A stretch of DNA of 13,832 nt from Treponema sp. (lineage in GTDB: Bacteria; Spirochaetota; Spirochaetia; Treponematales; Treponemataceae), in the NCBI GenBank assembly GCA_004554075.1, contig SFOB01000063.1, forward strand, positions 1-13,832, in the 5' to 3' direction. Numbering within the stretch: the first letter of the stretch is position 1; every line of letters begins with the position of its first letter. A model generated the notes under the pieces. It did not search any database, was not told where the DNA came from, and saw only the letters and a program-made list of their open reading frames with translations. The position numbers and the translations under genes were made by a program. This document shows, piece after piece, positions 6,723-13,434 of the stretch.

Positions 6723-6854
6723 ATGAACATAAAAAAAGAGGCTCCCTTTAGGACCGGTGGGAACCTCTTTAAGATTTACGGCATTAAAGAAATTTCTTCG
6801 GTTCTAAAAAGATACGGCACAAAAGAGGTCATACTTTCTTCTCCAGAAGATTAA
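6723..6854 (+). CDS. Possible 43-residue small ORF
   Basis: The frame reads MNIKKEAPFRTGG, then NLFKIYGIKEISSVLKR, then YGTKEVILSSPED before a stop. It looks like a folded helix-strand peptide but I recognise no family. A perfect AAGGAGG site (6701-6707) is 8 nt from another ATG at 6716, which opens an 11-codon frame ending at 6751 inside the terminator loop; it is 15 nt from this ATG. Either could be translated. On the other strand a GGAG-preceded 18-codon frame lies at 6832..6776. The hairpin at 6735-6770 falls within this ORF, which argues for RNA function rather than protein function. Confidence 0.2.
   Translation: MNIKKEAPFRTGGNLFKIYGIKEISSVLKRYGTKEVILSSPED
6731..6770 (-). terminator. 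Intrinsic terminator on the minus strand
   Basis: AAAGAGG-C-TCCC (6735-6746) pairs with GGGA-A-CCTCTTT (6759-6770), 11 pairs with one mismatch and a 12-nt loop. Read on the minus strand the hairpin is followed by seven consecutive T (6737..6731). It would stop a leftward transcript starting between here and the yajC promoter, where no large gene is visible. The plus-strand side lacks a T-run. Confidence 0.65.
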
Positions 6855-6955
6855 TTTTCTTTAGCGCCTATAAGAGTGCTGTAACAAGCGAACTTTTACC
6901 AACATCCTTATAAGACGAATATATACCGATTTGTTTACAGTAGCCAAAAATCCCA

Positions 6956-6984
6956 TTGATTACTAGATTAAATCGTGTTATAAT
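6956..6984 (+). promoter_or_regulatory. Promoter of the yajC-secD-secF operon
   Basis: TTGATT (6956-6961) and TATAAT (6979-6984) are separated by 17 bp, and the -10 has an extended TG one base upstream (6976-6977). Transcription should start near 6991, giving a leader of about 44 nt with AGGATGG before the yajC ATG. This is the clearest promoter match in the window. Confidence 0.75.
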
Positions 6985-7034
6985 TTTCAGACTGATTTTA
7001 TAATCAAATTTTAAAAACAGGATGGAAATGTAAT

Positions 7035-7457
7035 ATGAATTTTATCCCTTTTTTGCAGGCAGGTGGAGCAGGTAGTGCTTCAGGTTCACTTGGAATGAGC
7101 CTTCTTCCTTTTCTTGCTATTATCGTAATTTTTTATTTCTTTTTGATTCGTCCACAGAACAAGAAGCAGAAAGAAACTCAGAAAATGCTTGACGCATTGA
7201 AGAAGGGTGACAAAGTAATCACAATCGGAGGAATCCACGGAACAGTTTCTTCTGTAAAAGAAAACACTGTAATCGTAAAAGTTGATGATGACTGTAAACT
7301 CGAATTCAACCGCACTGCTATTTCTTCTGTAGAGCTTACTGAAGCTGAAAAAGCAAAGCTTGCTGAAGAAGCAAAGAGCAAAAAACTTTTTAAAGGTAAA
7401 AAATCTTCAGCACCAGCCGCAGAAGAAAAGGCTGCTGAAACAACTGAAGAAAAATAA
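7035..7457 (+). CDS. yajC: Preprotein translocase accessory subunit YajC
   Basis: The product is 140 residues. A glycine-rich start is followed by one membrane segment (about 21-40, SLLPFLAIIVIFYFFLIRP) ending in the family signature FxxIRPQxKK, then the cytoplasmic YajC domain with LKKGDKVITIGGIHGTV (56-72). The tail is charged and alanine/glutamate/lysine-rich and probably disordered. YajC joins SecD and SecF in the auxiliary complex that helps SecYEG export. Length is slightly above the usual 85-115 because of the tail. AGGATGG sits 9 nt before the ATG; secD starts 21 nt after the stop, so the three genes form one operon. Confidence 0.95.
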   Translation: MNFIPFLQAGGAGSASGSLGMSLLPFLAIIVIFYFFLIRPQNKKQKETQKMLDALKKGDKVITIGGIHGTVSSVKENTVIVKVDDDCKLEFNRTAISSVELTEAEKAKLAEEAKSKKLFKGKKSSAPAAEEKAAETTEEK

Positions 7458-7478
7458 ATAATTGGAGTTTATAATAAA

Positions 7479-9215
7479 ATGAACAAGAGAACTCGTTTAT
7501 TGGTTCTGCTGGCTGTAATAGCTCTTTGTTTCGTTTTCCTCTGGCCGTCAATCAGCTGGTATGGAAGAACACCAAAGGAAATGCAGCAGCTTGCTTTAGG
7601 TTCAACAGAGAATATTAAGAACTATGCTGAACTCAAAGCCGCAGAAGATGTACGCGCAATTAAAAAAATGGATTTGTCAGCAACTGTTACTGACGATTAC
7701 GCATGGCTTAAAAAAGATGTAAGTAAGAGATACAAGGCTCTTGAAAAGAAAGCTCCTGCTGAGCTCACATGGAAAGATGTTCTTTCTGCTTATGACAGCG
7801 AACTTGACTTTTTGACTGTATTCCAGACACGTTATCGTGACGAAATCCTCAAGGCTAAGAAGTATTATGAAAACTCTGTAAAGCTTGGTCTTGATCTTTC
7901 TGGTGGTATGAACATCATCGTTAAGGCTGACCTTGATGCAGCTCTTGCTTCTATGGGTGATGCTGTTGCTGCTGAAAATGCTGCAGATTTCAAGAAAGAA
8001 GCTATGGCAAATGCTATTGATAACCTTTCAAGCCGCATAGATAAGTTTGGTCTTACTTCTCCTGTTATCCGCCAGCAGGGTGATGACAGAATCTACATCG
8101 AAATTCCTGGTGCTGCTCAGGCAGACGCAATCAATACATTGATTATGGGTAAGGGTATTTTGAATTTCCGTCTCGTAGATATGGATGCTACAAATGCCTT
8201 CAAGAATTACTATGCAATGAATCCTGCAAATACTTTCAACGCTCTTGGCGAACTTATGGATCCTTCTGTAATTCCTGCTGACTGCGAAGTGTTTGGTGAA
8301 TATAAGAAAGACGAATATGGTCTTGATGAACGCTATGATTGGGTTGTTGTAAAGAAGGAAATCGCCCTCGATGGTCAGCATGTAAAATCTGCTATCGTTG
8401 GTTCAGATGAGTTTACAAACCAGCCTGAAGTTCACTTCCAGCTCGACGGTGAAGGCGCTGTAATTTTCGGTGACTTTACTGCTGCTCACGTAGGTGAAAA
8501 TCTTGCAATCGTAAGCGACAACAAAGTTAAGTCTAATGCCCGCATTCAGACAGCTATCACAGGTGGTTCAGTATCACTTTCTGGTGGCTTCAGCTATGAA
8601 GAAGCTGACAATATCAAGAAGGTTCTCCAGACAGCATGGCTCAACGTTCCTCTCGAGGTAGAAAGCCAGCAGGTAATTGGTGCTTCTCTTGGTGAAGATG
8701 CAATTCGTGCCGGTGCCAAGGCTATTCTCCTTGGTCTCGGACTTATCCTTATCTTCATGTTGATTTACTACAAGGCTTCTGGTATCAACGCTGTAGTTGC
8801 TCAGGTTTTGAACCTCTTTATGATGTTCTCAATTCTTTCTGCTTTCAATCTTACACTTACACTTTCATCTATTGCCGGTATGATTCTTACAATCGGTATG
8901 GCCGTAGATGCTAACGTTTTGATTTTTGAACGTATCAAGGAAGAGCTTCGTCAGGGTAAGAGCCGTCCTGCTGCCATTGCAATGGGTTTTGATAACGCAT
9001 TCTGGGCAATTATGGACTCTAACATTACAACATTCATCGCTGCTATCTTCCTGAGTCAGCTCGGAACTGGTGCTATCCAGGGCTTCGCTGTTTCTCTTGC
9101 AATCGGTGTTGTTTCATCTGTATTTACAGCTCTCTTCGTGTCACGTCTCATTTTCGACTTTGATACAGATGTTCTTCATGCTAAGAAAGTAAGCATTGGT
9201 TGGGGGATTAAATAA
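7479..9215 (+). CDS. secD: Protein translocase subunit SecD
   Basis: The product is 578 residues. An N-terminal membrane segment (7-24) leads to a large periplasmic region with the signature KLGLDLSGGMNI (135-146) and the P1-type segment DNLSSRIDKFGLTSPVIRQQ (181-200). Five further membrane segments follow from about 411 to 558, including the strongly conserved GMAVDANVLIFERIKEEL (473-490) whose aspartate belongs to the proton-relay region of SecDF. SecD with SecF uses the ion gradient to pull substrates through SecYEG and prevent backsliding. The long region between the first membrane segment and GLDL (25-134) is an insert compared with short bacterial SecD proteins. GGAG lies 11 nt before the ATG. 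The stop overlaps the secF start as TAATG, indicating translational coupling. Confidence 0.97.
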   Translation: MNKRTRLLVLLAVIALCFVFLWPSISWYGRTPKEMQQLALGSTENIKNYAELKAAEDVRAIKKMDLSATVTDDYAWLKKDVSKRYKALEKKAPAELTWKDVLSAYDSELDFLTVFQTRYRDEILKAKKYYENSVKLGLDLSGGMNIIVKADLDAALASMGDAVAAENAADFKKEAMANAIDNLSSRIDKFGLTSPVIRQQGDDRIYIEIPGAAQADAINTLIMGKGILNFRLVDMDATNAFKNYYAMNPANTFNALGELMDPSVIPADCEVFGEYKKDEYGLDERYDWVVVKKEIALDGQHVKSAIVGSDEFTNQPEVHFQLDGEGAVIFGDFTAAHVGENLAIVSDNKVKSNARIQTAITGGSVSLSGGFSYEEADNIKKVLQTAWLNVPLEVESQQVIGASLGEDAIRAGAKAILLGLGLILIFMLIYYKASGINAVVAQVLNLFMMFSILSAFNLTLTLSSIAGMILTIGMAVDANVLIFERIKEELRQGKSRPAAIAMGFDNAFWAIMDSNITTFIAAIFLSQLGTGAIQGFAVSLAIGVVSSVFTALFVSRLIFDFDTDVLHAKKVSIGWGIK

Positions 9216-10432
9216 TGAAAAAGACAATTAATTTTAATAAAGGCTTCCTTCCTGCTGCTATTTTAAGTTGTGTAATTATTGCACTTGGTGTCGTTGGACT
9301 TTTTGTAAAAGGAATCAACCTTGGTCTTGATTTCCGTCCAGGTCTTATTGAGGAAATTCGTGTAGCAAATCCTGTTGCAGAAATTTCTTATTCAGGTGCT
9401 GCTAATGTTTCTATGGATCTTTCTGCTGGTCAGATGGATATCATCATTTCTGGTACTGGTGCAGATAACGAAACTCGTTCAATCAACTTTGCAGTATATA
9501 AGACTGTTGCTGAAGTTGCTGCTGAAGTAAACAAAATCAGCAATGTAAACATGACTGTAAAGAATGGTTCATACGATTCTACAAAATTGTTCCTGAACTC
9601 TGCTGTTACAAATCAGCTTTCTTCAACACCAATTTACATCTATCCTGCAGGAACTTCTGAAGTTACTACAAATGATATTCGTAACGCTCTTGGTGAAGCT
9701 GGTGGAAACATCAAACAGCTTGGTACAGGTGCTGACGCTTCTTATCAGATTCGTATGGGTGTAAGCGAAGGCGATGCACAGAATGATATACAGACTTCTA
9801 TTAACGAAAAGCTTTATAAAGCATTCGGAAAAGAGAAGGTTGCTATCGTAAAGACAGACTTCATTGGTGCTGGTATGTCTAAGAACACAACAATCAAGTC
9901 TATCATTATGTTCATTGCAGTAGTTGGACTTATCTGGCTTTATGCAACAATCCGCTTCCACTGGGACTTCGCTCTTGGTTCGGTAATTGCATTGCTTCAT
10001 GATACAATGATTATGTTCACATTCATCATCTGGACACAGATGGAATTCTCAACAACTGTTCTTGCTGCAGTTTTGACAATTGTAGGTTACTCTATCAACG
10101 CTACAGTCGTAATTCTTGACCGCGTTCGCTATAACCTCAAGATGATGCCTGAAGCTAAGACCTTCAATGAGATTTTGAACAAGTCTCTTTCTGATACATT
10201 TACACGTTCTGTTTTGACAACAGTAACAACATTGTTCGCAGTAGTTTCTTTGTTCGTTTTCACAAGCGGAAGCATCAAAGACTTCTCACTCGCAATGATT
10301 GTTGGTTTGATTTGTGGTATGTATTCTTCTATCCTTATTTCAAGCGGCTTTATCAGCGCTTCAAGAAAGAACTGGAAACCAGAGTACGGTGTACACCACT
10401 CACTCAAACATGTACATGCTGATGAAGAATAG
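9215..10432 (+). CDS. secF: Protein translocase subunit SecF
   Basis: The product is 405 residues, longer than the common 300-320. It has a membrane segment (11-31), a periplasmic region (32-225), and five C-terminal membrane segments (227-378). DFIGAGMS (215-222) and GYSINATVVILDRVRYN (291-307) are the family signatures, with D302 in the proton-conducting helix position. The usual GLDFxGG motif appears as GLDFRPG (37-43), with proline in place of a glycine. An insert at about 50-145 accounts for the added length. It pairs with SecD. The ATG overlaps the secD stop, and GGGGGA in the end of secD acts as its ribosome site. Element A just downstream probably ends the transcript. Confidence 0.96.
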   Translation: MKKTINFNKGFLPAAILSCVIIALGVVGLFVKGINLGLDFRPGLIEEIRVANPVAEISYSGAANVSMDLSAGQMDIIISGTGADNETRSINFAVYKTVAEVAAEVNKISNVNMTVKNGSYDSTKLFLNSAVTNQLSSTPIYIYPAGTSEVTTNDIRNALGEAGGNIKQLGTGADASYQIRMGVSEGDAQNDIQTSINEKLYKAFGKEKVAIVKTDFIGAGMSKNTTIKSIIMFIAVVGLIWLYATIRFHWDFALGSVIALLHDTMIMFTFIIWTQMEFSTTVLAAVLTIVGYSINATVVILDRVRYNLKMMPEAKTFNEILNKSLSDTFTRSVLTTVTTLFAVVSLFVFTSGSIKDFSLAMIVGLICGMYSSILISSGFISASRKNWKPEYGVHHSLKHVHADEE

Positions 10433-10464
10433 AAAATAATTATTCGTTTTACTTAAAAAACGGC

Positions 10465-10564
10465 CAAATAAAAAACCTGCGGTCTACGCGGCTTTGATTA
10501 TGCTGACAATTGGACAAGCCAATTGCAGCATAACAAAGAGTGTATCCCGCAGGTTTTTTATTTG
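10465..10564 (+). ncRNA. Structured repeat element, copy A (inside a terminator-like stem after secF)
   Basis: The outer stem is 18 perfect base pairs (10465-10482 with 10547-10564), the right arm ending GGTTTTTT, so in RNA it acts as an intrinsic terminator for secF. The loop carries an 'ACGCGG' strand, then a 20-bp inner hairpin: CTTTG/CAAAG (10492-10496, 10534-10538), a bulged A at 10497, TTATGCTG/CAGCATAA, a bulged A at 10506, CAATTGG/CCAATTG, and loop ACAAG. After it comes AGTGT. The same core recurs in opposite orientation at 10635-10750 with compensating changes. Whether it works as RNA or as DNA, for example like REP/BIME sequences, is not shown. No known RNA family was recognised. 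Confidence 0.6.
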
Positions 10565-10634
10565 ACCTTTCGTTTTCTGGATGAATAATTTTCATAATTC
10601 TATAATCAGCACGTACATGTTTGAGTTATAAACG

Positions 10635-10750
10635 AATCCCCAGGAAGAAAATACCCGTGGACCACACTCTTTTTTATTCTGCAAGCAGTTTGACTGATTG
10701 TCAGAATAATAAAAGCCGCGTGGGACATGGGTATTTTATTTCTGGGGATT
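10635..10750 (-). ncRNA. Structured repeat element, copy B (opposite orientation, upstream of ispH)
   Basis: Read on the minus strand it follows copy A: ACGCGG, CTTTT, bulged A, TTATTCTG, bulged A, CAATCAGT, loop CAA, ACTGCTTG, CAGAATAA, AAAAG, AGTGT. The outer stem is different in sequence: AATCCCCAG/CTGGGGATT (10635-10643, 10742-10750) and AAAATACCC/GGGTATTTT (10648-10656, 10729-10737). On the plus strand it ends in a run of T about 45 nt before ispH, so it could act as a terminator or attenuator in the ispH leader; a TATAAT at 10601-10606 could start such a leader, but its -35 is weak. The 70 nt between the two copies hold nothing else that I recognise. Confidence 0.6.
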
Positions 10751-10797
10751 TTTTATGAACTCTTAAATTTAATATATTTTTGTGGTATTGTAGAATC

Positions 10798-11655
10798 ATG
10801 AAAATTATTCGTGCATCGGTTCTGGGGTTCTGTTTTGGTGTTCGTCGCGCTGTAGAGCTTGCTGAAAAAGCCCTGGCAGAAAATCCTGGTAAAAAAGTTT
10901 ATTCTCTTGGACCTTTAATTCATAACGAAAATGCACTTCGTTCACTGGAAGAAAAAGGTCTTCATATTGTAAATGAATCAGATGTAGAAAGTCTTGAGCA
11001 GGGCAGTGTAGTAATAATCCGTGCCCACGGAGTTGCCCCAAGCGTAACAGATGCACTCGAAAAACAGGGCTGTCAGATAATAGACGCAACCTGTCCTCGT
11101 GTAAAAGCCAGTCAGAAAATGGTTGAGCGTTATTCCAGCCAGAACGATTACGTAGTTCTCACCGGTGACAGAAACCACGGAGAAGTAATTGGCATTGCAG
11201 GCTACGCCGGAGAAAACTTCAGCCAGCTTCAGGACTTTGAAGAAGCACAAGGTTTTGAGATTCCTGGTAGTGAAGAAAAAAATATAATTCTCTTAAGTCA
11301 GACAACCTACAGTCCCAAAGAATTCGAAAAAATAGAAAATCTCTTTAGAACTAAGTTTCGTAATCTTGCCGTAATGAACACAATCTGTCCGGCCACAAAC
11401 GAAAGACAGCAGGCTTTGCTGGAACTCTGCTCTCAAGTAGAAGGCGTTTTAGTAATTGGCGGCAAAACATCTGCCAACACCAAGCGTCTGTATCAAACCG
11501 CCGCTGCAAATTGCCGCCATGCCGCCCACATCCAGAGTGCATCAGACATTCCAGAAGAATTCTATAACCTAAAAACAATAGGTATCACCGCCGGCGCCTC
11601 CACCCCCGACGAAATCATCGAAGAAGTTGAACGAAAATTAGAAGCAGGGTTTTAG
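10798..11655 (+). CDS. ispH: 4-hydroxy-3-methylbut-2-enyl diphosphate reductase (IspH/LytB)
   Basis: The product is 285 residues. It reduces HMBPP to IPP and DMAPP, the last step of the MEP isoprenoid pathway, using a [4Fe-4S] cluster in the cytoplasm. The cluster ligands are C12, C99 and C197, at nearly the same positions as in E. coli. Substrate residues H42, H77 and H127, the catalytic E129 (NHGEV), T170, S225 and N227 (SANTKR) and S268 (TAGASTP) are all visible. The ATG at 10798 gives the expected start MKIIRASVLGFCFGVRRA; an in-frame TTG at 10780 would add six unsupported residues. No Shine-Dalgarno sequence is seen. Copy B of the structured element lies just upstream and may influence expression. 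Confidence 0.96.
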   Translation: MKIIRASVLGFCFGVRRAVELAEKALAENPGKKVYSLGPLIHNENALRSLEEKGLHIVNESDVESLEQGSVVIIRAHGVAPSVTDALEKQGCQIIDATCPRVKASQKMVERYSSQNDYVVLTGDRNHGEVIGIAGYAGENFSQLQDFEEAQGFEIPGSEEKNIILLSQTTYSPKEFEKIENLFRTKFRNLAVMNTICPATNERQQALLELCSQVEGVLVIGGKTSANTKRLYQTAAANCRHAAHIQSASDIPEEFYNLKTIGITAGASTPDEIIEEVERKLEAGF

Positions 11656-11744
11656 GGGTGCAACCCCTAGGAGAGAGGGTAGCGGACAAGACCGCAGCGA
11701 ACGAATGTGAGCGAGGACTTGGTAGCGAGGGAGAGCCCTCTCCC
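11653..11744. repeat. GC-rich hairpin-rich intergenic segment after ispH
   Basis: The segment is markedly richer in G+C than its flanks. TAGGGGT/ACCCCTA (11653-11669, loop GCA) starts on the ispH stop codon. GCGG/CCGC (11682-11685, 11692-11695) follows. GGGAGAG/CTCTCCC (11729-11744) is a near palindrome whose CCCTCTC can instead pair with GAGAGGG at 11673-11679. AGCGA recurs three times. There is no T-run, so it is not a typical intrinsic terminator. It looks like an inserted repeat or a structured 3' region, but its genome copy number is unknown. Confidence 0.5.
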
Positions 11745-11800
11745 TCCTCCCGTGTACTTTTTCTGCGGAAGTGTCTCTGCTTATGACGTATCACCATATA

Positions 11801-11829
11801 TTGAAAAGACTTCTTACTTCCTATATAAT
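11801..11829 (+). promoter_or_regulatory. Promoter of ndk, predicting a leaderless mRNA
   Basis: TTGAAA (11801-11806) and TATAAT (11824-11829) are 17 bp apart. The start point should be near 11836, about 3 nt before the ndk ATG at 11839. There is no Shine-Dalgarno sequence before that ATG, which agrees with a leaderless or nearly leaderless transcript. Confidence 0.65.
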
Positions 11830-11838
11830 AAAAAAATT

Positions 11839-12282
11839 ATGAGTAGATGTTTTACAATGTTAAAGCCCGGCGTAGTAAACCGCCGTTTAGTAGGCGAAGT
11901 TATTGAGCGCCTTGAAAAGAAAGGTTTCAAACTCGTAGGTTTGAAGATGATGCACGTTAGCGAAGATCTCGCTGGCAAACACTATGCAGAACATGATGGA
12001 AAACCATTTTACAATGATTTAGTTTCTTACGTAACATCAGGTCCTGTAATTGCAATGGTATGGCAGGCAGATGACTGTGTAACTCTTATGAGAAAGGTTG
12101 TTGGTGCTACAAAACCTACAGAAGCTATTCCTGGAACTATCCGTGGAGATTACTGTATCCACACTGACAGAAATATTATCCACGCTTCTGACAGCGACGA
12201 AAGTGCAGAGCGCGAAATTAACCTCTGGTTCAAGCCTGAAGAACTTTACGACTGGGCTGACTGCGAGGACGGCTGGTACTAG
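11839..12282 (+). CDS. ndk: Nucleoside diphosphate kinase
   Basis: The product is 147 residues, close to the family's usual 140-150. NDK transfers the gamma phosphate from ATP to nucleoside diphosphates through a phosphohistidine. Visible residues are K9 in FTMLKPGVV, Y49, F57, R85 (LMRKVVGAT), T91, R102 (PGTIRGDYCI), N112, and catalytic H115 in NIIHASDSDESAEREI. The start at 11839 gives the expected N-terminus. The open frame runs upstream to 11707 but through the GC-rich repeat, so that extension is not coding. The C-terminus EDGWY is slightly longer than usual. gpsA begins 24 nt downstream, so the two are probably co-transcribed. Confidence 0.96.
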   Translation: MSRCFTMLKPGVVNRRLVGEVIERLEKKGFKLVGLKMMHVSEDLAGKHYAEHDGKPFYNDLVSYVTSGPVIAMVWQADDCVTLMRKVVGATKPTEAIPGTIRGDYCIHTDRNIIHASDSDESAEREINLWFKPEELYDWADCEDGWY

Positions 12283-12306
12283 GCTAAAATTAGCGGGAGC
12301 AAAAAA

Positions 12307-13356
12307 ATGTCAGAAAAAAGTGTAGGCGTAATTGGTGGTGGTGCCTGGGGAACTGGTCTTGCTCAGGCTTTGGCACGCGGCGGTCACAAGGTTCAGATCT
12401 GGGCCCTGGAAGATGATGTTGTTGAATCAATTAATAAAGAACACGAGAATAAGAGATTTCTTGCTGGTTATAAGCTTAATGAACGTGTAACCTGTTCTAA
12501 TGATATTATAGAAGTTGCAACAGGAAAGGAATTCCTTATTATTGCATCTCCGTCTCTTTATCTTGCGTCTACACTTAAAAAAATTGTTGATGTTCCAAAC
12601 ATTGCGGATGGCTCAACAGTTATCGCTGCCCTTACAAAAGGTTTTGTGCCTTCTCCAGATGGTCCTAAACTTGTTCTTGAGACTATGGAAAGCGCACTGC
12701 CAGAAGTATACAAGGACTGTACTGTTTATGTTGCAGGTCCTAGTCATGCAGAAGAGGTTGCAATGGGTAAACTTACAGGCCTTGTTGCAGCTTCTTTAAA
12801 TCCAAAAAATTCTATCCGTGTACGTGAACTTTTACGTGTACCTGGACTCATGGTTTTCTCAAGCTTTGATGTTATTGGTGTTCAGATTTGTGCTGCTGCC
12901 AAAAACGTTATTGCCTGTGTTTATGGCGCTTTGGATGCCATTGCAGAGAATTCCGATGTATTTGGTGACAATGCAGAAAGTCTTCTGCTTGCTGCCGGCT
13001 TAAACGAAATCCAGACTATTGGTTTTGCTATGGGGGCTACTCATGCAGAAACCTTTACTTCTATTTCTGGAGTAGGTGACCTTGATGTTACCTGTAAATC
13101 AAAATATGGCCGTAACCGCCGTTTTGGTCAGGATCTGATCAAAACTGATATGCTTTCTAAATTCAAGAATATTGATGATTTGATTGCAAATGTTGGAAAA
13201 ATCGGTTACCTGCCTGAGGGAGCAATTGCCTGCAAGTATGTTCACGAAATTGCAGTAAAAAAAGATTTGAAGCTTCCTCTTTGTAACGGACTTTATTCAA
13301 TTCTTAATAAAGAAACTACAATAGAAAGTTATTTGTATCAGTTGATGCACTTATAA
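12307..13356 (+). CDS. gpsA: Glycerol-3-phosphate dehydrogenase [NAD(P)+]
   Basis: The product is 349 residues. It reduces dihydroxyacetone phosphate to sn-glycerol-3-phosphate, the backbone of phospholipids. The NAD(P)-binding Rossmann motif is GVIGGGAWGTGLA (7-19); further signatures are ALTKGF (108-113), GPSHAEEVA (144-152), the active-site lysine K199 in CAAAKNVIA, SISGVGDLDVTC (252-263) and the substrate-binding KYGRNRRFG (266-274). Length is slightly above the usual 330 or so. GGGAG precedes the ATG with good spacing. The gene ends 11 nt before a terminator that forms the first half of a repeat pair. Confidence 0.96.
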   Translation: MSEKSVGVIGGGAWGTGLAQALARGGHKVQIWALEDDVVESINKEHENKRFLAGYKLNERVTCSNDIIEVATGKEFLIIASPSLYLASTLKKIVDVPNIADGSTVIAALTKGFVPSPDGPKLVLETMESALPEVYKDCTVYVAGPSHAEEVAMGKLTGLVAASLNPKNSIRVRELLRVPGLMVFSSFDVIGVQICAAAKNVIACVYGALDAIAENSDVFGDNAESLLLAAGLNEIQTIGFAMGATHAETFTSISGVGDLDVTCKSKYGRNRRFGQDLIKTDMLSKFKNIDDLIANVGKIGYLPEGAIACKYVHEIAVKKDLKLPLCNGLYSILNKETTIESYLYQLMHL

Positions 13357-13363
13357 TACAACA

Positions 13364-13422
13364 GTCATTCCGAACTCGTTTCGGAATCTTTTTTATAGAT
13401 GCTGAAACAAGTTCAGCATGAC
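13364..13422. repeat. Head-to-head pair of 26-bp hairpin repeats; first half is the gpsA terminator
   Basis: The first unit (13364-13389) is the stem ATTCCGAA/TTCGGAAT with loop CTCGT, followed by T-run 13389-13394: a clear intrinsic terminator for gpsA. The second unit (13397-13422) has stem ATGCTGAA/TTCAGCAT and loop ACAAG and is the reverse complement of the first at 21 of 26 positions. Four of the five differences form two compensating stem pairs (T-A to G-C, C-G to T-A); the fifth is in the loop. The second unit ends 12 nt before the ffh start. Similar short palindromic repeats are scattered in many bacterial genomes. Confidence 0.75.
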
Positions 13423-13434
13423 TACGAGGTAAAC

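Noticed and set aside
6735..6770. T-box leader
   Set aside because: AGGACCGGTGGGAACC only vaguely resembles the T-box sequence and no specifier stem or downstream amino-acid gene is present.
8028..8381. Long minus-strand frames opposite secD, secF and ispH
   Set aside because: They are shadows of conserved plus-strand genes with no ribosome sites or family similarity.
10465..10750. Integron attC sites
   Set aside because: The palindromes contain GTTATGC-like sequence but lack the paired R and L boxes, and there are no cassettes or integrase.
10780..10797. TTG start for ispH
   Set aside because: No ribosome site, and six added residues do not match the family; the ATG at 10798 aligns C12 with the E. 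coli cluster ligand.
11707..11838. Upstream extension of the ndk reading frame
   Set aside because: It runs through the GC-rich repeat, has no NDK similarity, and the family N-terminus starts exactly at 11839 with its own promoter.
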